Translations under genes and position numbers: made by a program
Part shown: piece by piece, positions 30,135 through 39,435 of the stretch
How positions within the stretch are numbered: the first letter of the stretch is position 1
How the letters are laid out: the number at the start of each line of letters is the position of its first letter
Notes under the pieces: model-generated
Told to the model about the DNA's origin: nothing
The model's input: the letters and a program-made list of their open reading frames with translations, nothing else
Database searches by the model: none
Source of the DNA: Saprolegnia diclina VS20
Taxonomy: Eukaryota; Oomycota; Saprolegniomycetes; Saprolegniales; Saprolegniaceae
NCBI RefSeq assembly: GCF_000281045.1
Contig: NW_008246100.1
Coordinates: 145,385 to 209,384 of the forward strand
Length of the DNA stretch: 64,000 bases
Direction: 5' to 3'

Positions 30135-31844
30135 TTATACCACGAGCTCGTCTTCCAGGTAGCTATACTCAAACGTAAACTCGGTCTTGATGCGTTGGCA
30201 CCACCCGGTTTCATAGTCGAGGTACACGAACGTGCCTTGCTCAAAATCCTCGCCCGTCATCTGCGGCTCTTCGTGGCGTTTGAACCACGTCTTGTACTTC
30301 TTGTGGTAGCCCCACGCTTGGCGCTTGAGCTCGCGCGCCGCTAAGAACTGCTGGTACGTGCCTTGCTGGTAGTAAAAGATGAAGAAGAGCGTGTCGAGGT
30401 CGAACTTCTCAAACACCGCGGGGTTCTCAAAGAGCGGTGCCGGTGCACTCGGGAACGACGGCGGCGTCGGGTACATGTTGCGCGGCACGTACCGGTTGCC
30501 CTTCTCCGAGTCGATGCTGTCGGGCATGAGCTTGAAGCTCTCGTCGATGAGCCGCAGCAGCTGGCGGCGCTCCTCCGACATGACGTACGGCGCGGGCGCC
30601 GGGGCAGGCACGACCGGCGGCGGCGACTGCACCGGTGGCGGCGACGCCTTGGGCGTGCCAATCGGCTTGCGCGCCGCCGGCACCGTGTCCGTCTCGACCG
30701 TCATGCCGAACGAGCCCGATGCTACGGCCGCACCGTACCCGATCGGGCGTGCCGGCGAGTCCATCTTGCTCATCGCGGGCGGCGGGCGCATGGCGGCGGG
30801 CGGCGCAACCACCGGTGTCGGCTTGGCCGGCGACTCGTACGAGCGGTCCGGTGTCGCCACCTTGGGCGGGAGGTCACGCGCAACGCGCGCCGGGGCTGCA
30901 GGGGTCGAAGGTGCTGGCGGCGGCGATGCATTCACAACCACGGCCGGACTCGTCTTGAGCTCGATGGGCTTGACGGCACCAGGGCGGCCGATGCTCGTAA
31001 TGGGAGGGGTCGGGGCCTTCTTCGCGCTGGACGGAGCAGAGCCACGGCCCGAGGTCGAGCGCGACGCCGGCGTAGTCGGAACAGGCACCTCTTCGTCCGA
31101 CGGCTCCGATTCAGCGTCGCCACCACCGGCGTTGAACTGGATGCTCGAGAGCGAGTCGAGGTCGAGGATTTCGTAAATGTCGTCGTCGCCGTACGTGTCC
31201 ATGAAGTCGGGCTCCTGGTTCGCTTCGAGGTAATAGTCAATATCGTCCTTGAGCGCGTCGACCGAGACGGGGTCGATCGCGTCGTTGTCGAGAAGGCGCG
31301 CGACTTGCTCGAGCTTGAGCACGTGCCACTTGTGGCGGGCAATGATGAGCTCGAGGTTCTCGACTTCCTGCTTGTTCTTCTTGCCCTTGGCGCTGCGGAG
31401 GCGCTCGAGGTCGCAGTCCATGGTCTCAATCTGCTCGTTGAACTGCGTGATGCTCTCTTGGATCCACACGCGCGTGTTCTGCTTCGCTTGCTCGGCGGGG
31501 TCGAGCCGCTCGGCCTGCGCAAGGCCCTCCTTCGAGTACGCCTTCGTCTTGGTCTCCTTCTCGCAGACCTTGAACTCCTCCATCTTGGACTCGATGAGCC
31601 TTCGCGCGTCCATGAGCGGCCGCTTGTCCTTGACGTCCGAGTTGCCGATCCATGTCTTGATCTGGTCGCGGAAGCGCTGGAGCTTCTTGATCTCCTTCTT
31701 CAGGTCGGCCTCATGCTTCTCCTTCTGGCTCTGCCCCGCGGCCGAGTAGACCTTCTCCCAGATCGCGTTGAAGACCTCGACGCCCTCGCCGACCTTCTTG
31801 AGCGTCCGCTCGATCTCGCTCAGGAGCTTCCGCTGCCCTGCCAT
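30135..31844 (-). CDS. CNOT3: CCR4-NOT complex subunit 3 (NOT3/NOT5)
   Basis: A single-exon gene of 569 aa. The N-terminal 230 residues are the Not3 coiled-coil domain, opening RKLLSEIERTLKKVGEGVEV and containing EADLKKEIKKLQRFRDQIKTW and YSKEGLAQAERLDP. A Pro/Ala/Ser-rich linker of about 220 residues follows. The last 110 residues are the NOT box (PPSFPSAPAPLFENPAVFEK, DTLFFIFYYQQGTYQQFLAA, AWGYHKKYKTWFKRHEEP, GTFVYLDYETGWCQRIK), which docks on NOT1 and NOT2. The complex deadenylates mRNA and regulates transcription. It is shorter than human CNOT3 in the linker only. Divergent from the small membrane-protein gene at 32351. Confidence 0.95.
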   Translation of the reverse strand: MAGQRKLLSEIERTLKKVGEGVEVFNAIWEKVYSAAGQSQKEKHEADLKKEIKKLQRFRDQIKTWIGNSDVKDKRPLMDARRLIESKMEEFKVCEKETKTKAYSKEGLAQAERLDPAEQAKQNTRVWIQESITQFNEQIETMDCDLERLRSAKGKKNKQEVENLELIIARHKWHVLKLEQVARLLDNDAIDPVSVDALKDDIDYYLEANQEPDFMDTYGDDDIYEILDLDSLSSIQFNAGGGDAESEPSDEEVPVPTTPASRSTSGRGSAPSSAKKAPTPPITSIGRPGAVKPIELKTSPAVVVNASPPPAPSTPAAPARVARDLPPKVATPDRSYESPAKPTPVVAPPAAMRPPPAMSKMDSPARPIGYGAAVASGSFGMTVETDTVPAARKPIGTPKASPPPVQSPPPVVPAPAPAPYVMSEERRQLLRLIDESFKLMPDSIDSEKGNRYVPRNMYPTPPSFPSAPAPLFENPAVFEKFDLDTLFFIFYYQQGTYQQFLAARELKRQAWGYHKKYKTWFKRHEEPQMTGEDFEQGTFVYLDYETGWCQRIKTEFTFEYSYLEDELVV

Positions 31845-32350
31845 CGTCTTCTTTGTGGGTGGGGGCGCACCTTACAATTCTATACTTTGGGGCGTGATAC
31901 CCTGTCACTTTCGATATTTGCAACCATCGACCGGACAAACCTCTGGCAATGTATATTCCGAGCTTCGCGCACTCGGTCGTTCAAGCCGAGCGACCGAGTT
32001 ATGCATTTCGCTCGAGCACCAACAATATGTACGATCGGCCAGCTACGTAGCGAGAGCTCGGAGCGAGGCGAGCGACCGGGTAATTACACGGTACGTAGAC
32101 CGTCTGCGCCGTCCATCTCGGCAAAGTTGGCTGATAGCGTCACCAGTGCAGCTCGTCTCGCAGGCGCTAGTAGTCCAGCGAGGAGCACCTTTATTGGTCG
32201 CTGGGGTCCAACGAGTCGACTAACACGCATACCAAGACTACTTCGATATACATGTATATCTGCAAGGAGCCAACGGTGGCGATCTATCTTTGGCTTCGAG
32301 CCCTAAACCTTAAAAAACTGAACTAGCAGGCTACAGCGAAATCGTGGGCC
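31845..32350. promoter_or_regulatory. CNOT3 / membrane-protein divergent region with a 9-bp inverted repeat
   Basis: About 500 bases. ACTCGGTCG at 31971-31979 is perfectly inverted by CGACCGAGT at 31991-31999, and a related GCGAGCGACCGGG lies about 70 bases further on. This looks like a dimer binding site; no ORF or RNA gene is supported. Confidence 0.4.
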
Positions 32351-32800
32351 ATGACCGAGAAGCCCAGACAGCGCAGCAGCGGCGAGCACGCATCGATGCA
32401 AGACGATGCACTGGACGCGAGAGATGCCTCCACCCTCCAGCGCCAACCGACGCCGTCCGTTGGCGACGACACCGAGCACCCGCAACCGCCCAACGTCCTG
32501 CAAATCGAGTGGACCGACGACGACCTCCGTGGACTTACAGATATCACGGAGGAAGACGCTCGACGCAATGCACGTGCGACACAAGCTCCTCTACTCCAAG
32601 CGGGCCTCGAGCACCGTCACAGGCACAAGCCGTCGCTGCGCCTTGGTGCTGCCAACAAGGAGGTTGCGCAATTGAATCGCGCGCATGGGGGCGTGTCTTT
32701 GACTCTTATGGTTGCCGCTGTCGCCATGCTCGCCTTTATCACGCTCAAGGTAGTCCTGCACCGCCGCCGACGCTTCCAGCAGTACCAACCGATCGATTAA
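32351..32800 (+). CDS. small single-pass membrane protein with WTDDDLRG motif (copy 1)
   Basis: A single-exon gene of 149 aa. The first 110 residues are polar and hydrophilic; one membrane span, SLTLMVAAVAMLAFITLKVVL, lies near the C-terminus and is followed by a short basic tail HRRRRFQQYQ. With no signal peptide, this is a tail-anchored or type II-like topology. A motif IEWTDDDLRGLTDITEED near residue 52 recurs in the next gene as NWTDSDLRGENLRPEND. I do not recognise the family. Confidence 0.6.
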   Translation: MTEKPRQRSSGEHASMQDDALDARDASTLQRQPTPSVGDDTEHPQPPNVLQIEWTDDDLRGLTDITEEDARRNARATQAPLLQAGLEHRHRHKPSLRLGAANKEVAQLNRAHGGVSLTLMVAAVAMLAFITLKVVLHRRRRFQQYQPID

Positions 32801-33006
32801 CATGTCTTCGATACCTTCCGATATATTCTACAGCGCTATAACTCGTAGTCGAACCACTGGACAAATGTATTTTGCGCACCATCTCTATGGTACGATAGAG
32901 GAAGATGGCGCCCTCCCTTGATGGCGCCTGACTTTTCTGAATTTAGCTCGTCAACGGCCAACGGCAGCCGCGTTGGAGCGACAACGCGTACTATAGAGCT
33001 TCGTTC

Positions 33007-33441
33007 ATGGCTGCGCTGCCGCACGCCAGCGACTCGACCAGAGAGATCCGCCCGCCGCGACTCCGCGCTGCCGTCTTTCGCGCCAATTGGACCGACAGCG
33101 ACCTGCGGGGCGAGAACTTGAGGCCTGAGAACGACTATGACAACTTGGCGCCAGTGCACCGGCCGTGGAACAAGCGGCGTGTGGAAGAGTGGAAGCGATC
33201 GGCCATTTCGCGTGAGCAGCGCGACTGGGACGAGGAGCGCAAGGCGTACAGCCGTCTACAGCCGGTGGCGCGCCGGAAGCATCTCCATGCCATCGACGAG
33301 GTCGAGTACAACTCGGAGGATGCTCTCTACTCGGCTGCGTTTCTCTTTCTATTCGCATTCGTCATGATCAAGTTTGTGTGTGGCTCGCCCGACTACCCAC
33401 CCTCCCGCCGCTACCGCTACGAGTACGACGAGGTTGAATGA
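33007..33441 (+). CDS. small single-pass membrane protein with WTDSDLRG motif (copy 2)
   Basis: A single-exon gene of 144 aa on the same strand, 206 bases after copy 1. A basic, charged N-terminal domain with NWTDSDLRGENLRPEND, a coiled charged stretch (EEWKRSAISREQRDWDEERK) and one span SAAFLFLFAFVMIKFVCG near the C-terminus, then a Tyr/Arg/Glu-rich tail. Topology and motif match copy 1, so the two are probably tandem paralogues that have diverged strongly outside the motif and the anchor. Function unknown. Confidence 0.6.
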   Translation: MAALPHASDSTREIRPPRLRAAVFRANWTDSDLRGENLRPENDYDNLAPVHRPWNKRRVEEWKRSAISREQRDWDEERKAYSRLQPVARRKHLHAIDEVEYNSEDALYSAAFLFLFAFVMIKFVCGSPDYPPSRRYRYEYDEVE

Positions 33442-33810
33442 AGAAGCCACAACTTCAACTTCTTCAACTTCACTCTATTACCTCTGATTCGAATACTATT
33501 TTTGAGACTAGTATAGTGTTAATTTGTCAAGTGCGAAATCGGTGGGCAAAGTCAGCGAGAAGAATACGAGCACGTACGCGTACGACATGCAGCACTTACT
33601 TTGCGTGCGTCGTGGAGTGCACGAAGCGGTAAGGAGAGATGTTCTCTCTCTCTTTTCGTACGCTCACAGGTGCACAACATGAAATAGTGTTCTCAGTGTC
33701 ATATCTTTCGGAAATAGAATATGAAGACGGACGAATCAGCTCGTGTTACATCTCGCCCAGTCCGAGACCGCGAGACAGCCAGCCGAGGAGACGCCAAGCA
33801 GGTGACGAGC
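33442..33810. other. intergenic region
   Basis: About 370 bases upstream of the MGCC gene. Nothing recognised apart from TCTCTCTCT-type simple sequence near 33645. Confidence 0.35.
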
Positions 33811-34188
33811 ATGGGCTGCTGCTTCACGAAGGAAGCGATCGCCGAAGGGTAGGTCATCGCGCGCATTGCGCCGTCGGCTAACCTTCTCAGCGACGTGTAC
33901 AGGGACCTTGGCGACCGCGAGCCATCAATCGGGACCAAGCGCGACATTGCGGCGGCCGCGGCTGAGCGCCGCAACCAAGACTTCAAGCAAGGCGGCGGCG
34001 GGAACACGGCCAAGACCAAGAGCATTGCCATTCGGCGCGAGAAGGACGAGCTCGTCGGCAAGATTGAAGCGCTGTATGGGTCGCTCGGCGAGGACGCGCC
34101 CATCGGCCTTGCATCCTGCGACTTGGACCAGCTCAAGGCGCACTTGGCAAAGCTCAAGCTCAAGAAGGACGCCAAGCGCAAGGTATAG
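33811..34188 (+). CDS. small N-terminally lipid-modified (MGCC) protein
   Basis: A 38-base first exon (ATG at 33811) and a second exon 33891-34188 join over a 42-base intron (33849-33890) that has a GGCTAAC branch-point-like site and ends in CAG. The product is 111 aa. It starts MGCCFTKEA: Gly2 for N-myristoylation followed by Cys3 and Cys4 for palmitoylation, the arrangement that anchors small signalling and trafficking proteins to the plasma membrane. The rest is charged and helical (KRDIAAAAAERRNQDF, IAIRREKDELVGKIEALYG) with a Lys-rich end. Without the intron the MGCC start would be lost, which supports the model. No family recognised. Confidence 0.6.
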
Positions 34189-34242
34189 GGCCATCAGAAA
34201 TGACGCAGAACACATATATGATACTGTACACGACAAAACTGT

Positions 34243-35828
34243 CTACACCGTGTCGTCGCCAGCGCGCCGCAGTTCCACACGGAGGGCATACGCCACCTCC
34301 ATCGCTGTCGGACGCACTGTCGGGTCGGCGTCCATGCACGAAGCTCCGAGTGCGCGGAACCAGTCGGGACAAGCGTCGCGGAAGGACGGCCGTAGCTCGC
34401 CGGCCATGACCTTGGCCATGATCACACTCTCCGTGAGCGGGTTGCCAGCCGGCGTGCATTTGTCCGCGTACGGTAGCTATCAGATCATATTGCATGAGTG
34501 CAACGTCATGCGTCACGACGCGATGTCACTACCGCGTGCGTGTCGAGCTCGGTGCAGATGACGCCGAACGAGTACATGTCCGCGGCCGTCGAGTAGTGAC
34601 CGTCAGTGAGGACCTCGGGCGCCATCCAGCGGTACGTGCCGACGCCGATGGTCATGGTCTCATCGTCCCACTGCTCGCGCGAGATGCCAAAGTCGGTGAG
34701 CTTTGCGCCTTTGACAGTGTCCAAGAGGATGTTGCGGGACTTGAGATCGCGGTGGACGACCTTGGGGTCAAGAAGATGCAGGTAGACAAGCGCGTCAGCA
34801 ATCGCAAGGGCGACCGAAAGCTTCTCTACCCACGGGTACGCATTCACCGTCGTTGCCACGAGCGCGGTGCGGAGGTCGCCGCGGTCCATAAACTCGGTGA
34901 TAAGCTGGACGTCGGCGAGACGCTTGTAGCTGACGCCAATGAAGCGAACGATGTGGTCGCAGTCCATCCTACATGCCTCGTTTTTAGATCGAGTCAGATT
35001 GCACAGTGAAAATACACACTTGGCCACGAGCTGGATCTCGGCCAAGAAGGCATGGACGGTCGCGGCGGTCGTCTTGAGAAGCGTCTTGACCGCGACGGGC
35101 TCGTCCATGTAGGTGCCATACCAGACTTCGCCAAAGGCGCCTTCGGCCAGCTTGCGCTCGAGCGTCACTTCGCGCGTATCGAGGCGCCAGAGCTGCAGCG
35201 CGTCTAGCCCATCCACTTCATCGGCTGACGATGCTTGCGTGTTCTTCGTAGAGCCCGTCTTGGCCGGCGTCGCTTCCAATAGGTGAAACTCGTCGCCAGC
35301 TCCTTGCGGGCGCTGTTGTCGGCGGAGTCGGTACACGACGTAGGCGCCGATGAGCGCCACTGCGATGGTGCAGCCGACAATAGCGAGCCACAAGCTGTTG
35401 TTGGATGCCTCTGTTGTTTGGTTTTGGAAAATGACTTGCGGCGTGGCCGAGGCACTGGTGGACCCGGGCGTGGCAGTCGCAGTCGACGGCAGCCAGGTTG
35501 TAAACGTTGGCGTCGGGGCCCCGTTCGTGCAGTTCATGGTCGATATCGGCACCTTGTTATTCGTGCTCGTGTCGAGAAAGAGGCACGAGTACGGCGTGCT
35601 CGCCTTGGCGGCGTTGACCATCCACGAGTTCAGCACCGTGAAGAGGCCGTAGCAGTAGACGTTGCTGCAGTAGACGTCGTGCTTGGTGCGATCTACCTTG
35701 AAGGCGTAGATGTCCGTGAGCGCTGGACACGGGTGGAAGTAGTCGCTCGGGTCGCTAAAGGTCTTCTCGTACTCGGCCATGGTCAAGGCGCAAAGATCGA
35801 TCGTTGCCGCCATCGTTTCGATGTGCAA
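34243..35828 (-). CDS. receptor-like protein kinase (TKL type) with short Cys-containing ectodomain
   Basis: Exons 35020-35828, 34533-34968 and 34243-34476 (introns 34969-35019 and 34477-34532) give 492 aa. Residues 1-150 form an ectodomain with six Cys and a Thr/Ser/Pro-rich stalk; then one span (LWLAIVGCTIAVALIGAYVV) with a basic stop-transfer RLRRQQ. The kinase domain has the Gly loop LAEGAFGEVWYG, VAVK lysine, catalytic HRDLKSRNILL, DFG in LTDFGISR, and GTYRWMAPEVL, typical of oomycete TKL/RLK kinases. No N-terminal hydrophobic signal is visible after MHIETMAATIDLC, so a first exon may be missing. The first intron is 51 bases, a multiple of three without stops. Confidence 0.82.
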
Positions 35829-36064
35829 TCTTGGACGGGCACCAACTGTTTAAAACATCCACTCAATGAAACAAACACATACAGGTAATCAATTTGCTAG
35901 GTGGTTTTAAACAGCAAGCCAGTGCCATCTGAAATGATCGAGGGTGATGGGCATCGAACTGGGGTATTGGCGCGTTGCCTCTGCCAAGATCGGTGCGCGC
36001 GCAATTCCAGCGTTGAAACCACAGATTTCACTCATCATTTTAGCCGCATTTTCCTTTTTTCAGT

Positions 36065-36544
36065 ATGACGCAGTTCTGGGTCGGTGTTGTCAGTGGCGCG
36101 CACGTACAGCGGGGCGTCGCGGGTGGCTTTGCCCAAGTGTGCCACGGCAAGGCCCATGAGCTCCGGCGCATGCGGCCCGGTGACGGCTTCATTTACTACT
36201 CGCCCCGCACCGAGATGATGAAAGCCGGGCGCGTGCTGCAGCAGTTTACTGCGATCGGGTACGTCACGAGCGCGGCGCCGTATCAAGTTCAGATGACGCC
36301 GGCCTTTCGACCCTTCCGCGTCAACGTTGCATATATACCGAGTACGCCGGCGCATATCCAGCGACTGAAATCGCACCTCGAGTGGACAAGTGCGACAAAG
36401 AGTTGGGGCCTGGTCCTGCGCCGCGGCCACTTCAAGATATCCGAAGCCGACTTTCTACGAATCGCAGCCGCCATGGGCGCGCGGCTTGACGAGAAGAAGC
36501 TTGAGAAAGAGGCACGCACGCCCGAGCTTCAAGGTAGCCAATGA
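36065..36544 (+). CDS. EVE-domain protein (UPF0310-like)
   Basis: A single-exon gene of 159 aa. It matches the EVE/UPF0310 family along almost its whole length: FWVGVVSGAHVQRGVAGGFA, QVCHGKAHELRRMRPGDGFI followed by YYSPRTEM, FTAIGYVTSAAPYQVQM, FRPFRVNVAYIPS and WGLVLRRGHFKISEADF. EVE is a PUA-like fold related to YTH domains and is thought to bind modified nucleic acid bases. Stand-alone copies are common in bacteria and scattered in eukaryotes. A short charged tail follows. The gene is divergent from the receptor-like kinase, with 236 bases between starts. Confidence 0.85.
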   Translation: MTQFWVGVVSGAHVQRGVAGGFAQVCHGKAHELRRMRPGDGFIYYSPRTEMMKAGRVLQQFTAIGYVTSAAPYQVQMTPAFRPFRVNVAYIPSTPAHIQRLKSHLEWTSATKSWGLVLRRGHFKISEADFLRIAAAMGARLDEKKLEKEARTPELQGSQ

Positions 36545-37058
36545 GGCTGGAGCGGGAACGGTGCTTCTTTGCAACCTTTGCATATGATTCTCCTCGTCGC
36601 GGACCTGTAAAGCGCAGTAGGTTGCATGTTTAACGATGCTACTTGAAGTATTTGATGCTATGAAACTTTCTCAAGCACCGGCATGGTCGTCGACCGTGTT
36701 CTCAAGTCGGAATTCCAGGACCCAGTATCATGGGACGGGCCGGTGACGATGAGCGTTAGAACCGGATTGTGAAGATGACGCTGGCGTGTTCTATACGCGG
36801 TGGCGGCCGCTGTGATGTATCGTCGCAGCTCGGCGTTGGCGCTGCGAAATAGGTGCGCGCAACGACAACAGGTGCAGTGATGGTCGTACAAGATACTTTT
36901 TCTTTGCATTTTACCCAATCCGCAAAAAGTGCACAATCCACCAATCAAACGTATGGGCACCCTTGCAGTGGACCAATCGCTGCCGTTGTCGAGTTGCCAC
37001 AGCGTTAGTTCAACGACTTCAGTTTACATTTGCCAGCAACAAACACAAGCAGCGAGCG
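36545..37058. other. intergenic region
   Basis: About 510 bases upstream of the first PX gene. No gene, RNA or repeat recognised. Confidence 0.4.
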
Positions 37059-37574
37059 ATGGTGTACCGGATCGAGCAAGTGCGCTCGCTGCGGGCCAAG
37101 GTCGCCGCCGTCGCCGAGGCCGCCGACAGCATCGTCTACTACGTCATCGAAGTCGAGCATGGCACCTCGGCGTGGAGCATCGCGAAGCGCTACTCGGACT
37201 TTCACGAGCTCTGGTCGGCGCTGCATGCGCACTTTGCCGCGCCGCCCGACGACGACTGCCACGCCGAGGTCGCGACTGACGTCGTGGACCTTGACTTTCC
37301 CAAGAAGAAGATATTTCGCTCGCACGAGCTCGCGCTCAGCCGCCTCGACGCGCTCCGAAGCTACCTCAAGCTTCTCATCATTGCGCTCCAAGACGACCTC
37401 TGCGACGACGACACGACATGCGACGCCGCCACGCGCCTTCGCGCGTTCCTCGGTGTTGACGCGCTCTCGGAGGACGATACGGGCATGGATTGCTTGCCCT
37501 TCGAGCCCACGAAGGCTCACTTTTTTTACCGCGCAGCGAGTTCCTGTGCAAGCCGCACCGACTGGTCGCCATGA
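37059..37574 (+). CDS. PX-domain protein (copy 1)
   Basis: A single-exon gene of 171 aa that is almost only a PX (phox-homology) domain. YYVIEVEHGTSAWSIAKRYS then DFHELWSAL is the beta3/alpha1 signature, with the Arg of KRYSDF contacting the phosphoinositide 3-phosphate. A FPKKK stretch precedes the Pro-rich loop position, and LDALRSYLKLLIIAL is the long helix alpha2. The end is acidic. PX domains bring proteins to endosomes through PI3P. It is a paralogue of the gene at 43494 and converges on the small gene at 37630. Confidence 0.78.
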   Translation: MVYRIEQVRSLRAKVAAVAEAADSIVYYVIEVEHGTSAWSIAKRYSDFHELWSALHAHFAAPPDDDCHAEVATDVVDLDFPKKKIFRSHELALSRLDALRSYLKLLIIALQDDLCDDDTTCDAATRLRAFLGVDALSEDDTGMDCLPFEPTKAHFFYRAASSCASRTDWSP

Positions 37575-37629
37575 TCTGTTCGCGTAATTTATTTTGTTTT
37601 TATTCACATCTGACACACACAGCAGCGAC

Positions 37630-38069
37630 TCAAGCTGTCGAACGGAGACGCCGCGGGCGCAGGCGCGCCTTGGCGACGCGGGCTTCGTCTTGCGACGGCA
37701 CGCGCTCTACCTCCTACGAGGTCGGTGTTGGATGACATTTCAGAAGGGTCTCGCACCTTGGCAAGAAGACGATGGGCAATCTCAAGCTGCATACGCACCG
37801 GCATCGTGTCCATGGACGAGGCATGCAAGCACTGGCGAGTATGAAATCGAGCGATGCGACCACGAGATGGCACGTACACTATTGAGGATATCGCACGCCG
37901 TGTGCAAGATATGGCAGTGCAGCGGCTCCTTTGCAAACGCTTCGTCGAAAGGGTTGAGGAGGTCGCGGTCTTGGAGCTTGGAGGCAACGCGAGCCTGGAT
38001 CTGGGCCTTGACAGCGACGCGCACATCCAGGCGCCACGCGTCATCGTCGTCGCGTATAACGTCCGGCAT
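37630..38069 (-). CDS. unrecognised small three-exon gene
   Basis: Three frame-compatible exons, 37878-38069, 37757-37831 and 37630-37713, join over introns of 46 and 43 bases (37832-37877 begins GTACGT and ends CAG; 37714-37756 begins GTGCGA and ends TAG). Start is at the MPDVIRDDDDAWRLD ATG, and the product is 116 aa. It is helical and charged: VRVAVKAQIQARVASKLQD, then RDLLNPFDEAFAKEPLHCHI, MDTMPVRMQLEIAHRLLAKE and a basic end. Exon lengths of 192, 75 and 84 bases, all multiples of three, and codon usage like its neighbours support a real gene. I cannot name a family. Confidence 0.5.
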
Positions 38070-38745
38070 GACGAAAATTATTGAAACCAACGAGGTTGCA
38101 ACGCCCGCATTCACACTCGTTCGCTTCTTGGTACGGCGTAAGGCGGTCCATCAACGTGCTGGTGTTGGAATATTGTTGCTGGAACGAAATGGCAAGGAAG
38201 AGTGATGTAGCTTCCGTGCGTCGTCGTCACGTCACAGGATGCCTTCGTTGACGCACCGGGTTTGAATGAAGCGACTGACGAGGAACGTGCTGCAAGCTCA
38301 CGCGTAATGAGGTTTGGGTACCTTCATCTTATTTGCCCGTCGTCGAGTCCGAGGTTGTGTTGCCGTCGCTCGTCGAGTGGTCGTATAGGACAACACCGTA
38401 CTTGCGAACATGACGAGAAGCGCGTCTCTGAAAGCTGTGGCGAGGAGCCACTCGTGTACGCGGTGACTGTCATGCCAGTACGGCAGTGGGGATGCGGGCT
38501 CGGGCTGGCGCTTGCTTTGTCCTGGTGTATACCTTTCGGCTCGTACAAGTCCCTTCTTGGAACCCGCCTAATTTGCAAAATAATCGGAAAATGCAGCGAC
38601 TAATAACGTGACCGGCTACCCCGTTCGACACGATTAGAGCAAAGACTTGCATTTACAAGAACATATCCTGAGTGATATTGTAGTTGGTGTAATGACAAAT
38701 TAGATTAGGTAGATGAGCGCAAAACCGGATGTACTCTCAAGAAGC
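38070..38745. other. intergenic region
   Basis: About 675 bases between two minus-strand genes, presumably the promoter of the small three-exon gene and the 3' flank of the membrane-protein gene. Nothing else recognised. Confidence 0.35.
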
Positions 38746-39435
38746 TCACGCAGCCTGGTACGGGGCGCCATTGGCGGTGGCCGCAGCCTCCGGCGACGGC
38801 TTGGTGCACTGGGCCTGAATGAGGAGCCCGACGAGGAACGTGCCAAAAAAGAGGCCCACGACAAGGTCTGGGCTCAAGCCTGAATCCCGGTTCTTGTTCT
38901 TGGTGGTCGTCGTGTACGTATAGCCGTCACTGTTCGTGTAGCGGTACGTTGTCGAGTAGCTAGAGTCCTCGCCCTTCCCGATGACATAGACGGAGATCGC
39001 GAGTGTGATCATGAGGGCGCCACTGAGCGCCGTCGAGAGAAGTTGCGCGCGTTGGTGGCGACCGCCCCAGCCGCCGAGCGCGCCACTGACCGCAGTCGCA
39101 GCAAGCAGCACGAGAAACGGAGACGCCGAGCTGCTAAAGGCCGCTGTCAGCGCAAAGGCGGGGAAGCCCACAATGAAGAAACCGCGCGAGGACGGCGCCA
39201 AGCACGGCGTGACCAATGCAACGGAGGCAAAGACGGTGAAGGCGACAGCGCCACCGGTCGTGATTTCGCTCGAGACGACGCGGCCAAACATCCACGCAAA
39301 GGAAAACGCGTAGAAGAAGCACGAGACGAGCGCCGAGTACGTGGGGATGCCAGCGCCGTAGAAGACCATGGGCAGTGCGAGAAAGAGCGCGATAGTGACG
39401 AGCACCAAGTCGAAGCCGCCGCCGTTGTCAAACAT
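38746..39435 (-). CDS. multi-span membrane protein of unknown function
   Basis: A single-exon gene of 229 aa. The start at 39435 (MFDNGGGFDL) is chosen within a longer frame because membrane spans begin directly after it. I count six hydrophobic segments, for example LVLVTIALFLALPMVFYGAG, ALVSCFFYAFSFAWMFG, AVAFTVFASVALVTPCLA, GFFIVGFPAFALTAAF, FLVLLAATAVSGALG, and a C-terminal LVVGLFFGTFLVGLLI. A Ser/Thr/Tyr-rich loop lies between spans five and six. No transporter motif is recognised. A broken relic of the same gene lies about 0.6 kb away in opposite orientation. Confidence 0.6.
   Translation of the reverse strand: MFDNGGGFDLVLVTIALFLALPMVFYGAGIPTYSALVSCFFYAFSFAWMFGRVVSSEITTGGAVAFTVFASVALVTPCLAPSSRGFFIVGFPAFALTAAFSSSASPFLVLLAATAVSGALGGWGGRHQRAQLLSTALSGALMITLAISVYVIGKGEDSSYSTTYRYTNSDGYTYTTTTKNKNRDSGLSPDLVVGLFFGTFLVGLLIQAQCTKPSPEAAATANGAPYQAA

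Noticed and set aside
30363-32306. Plus-strand frame of 647 codons antisense to CNOT3
   Set aside because: Shadow of the CNOT3 coding strand; CNOT3 has unmistakable N-terminal and NOT-box domains.
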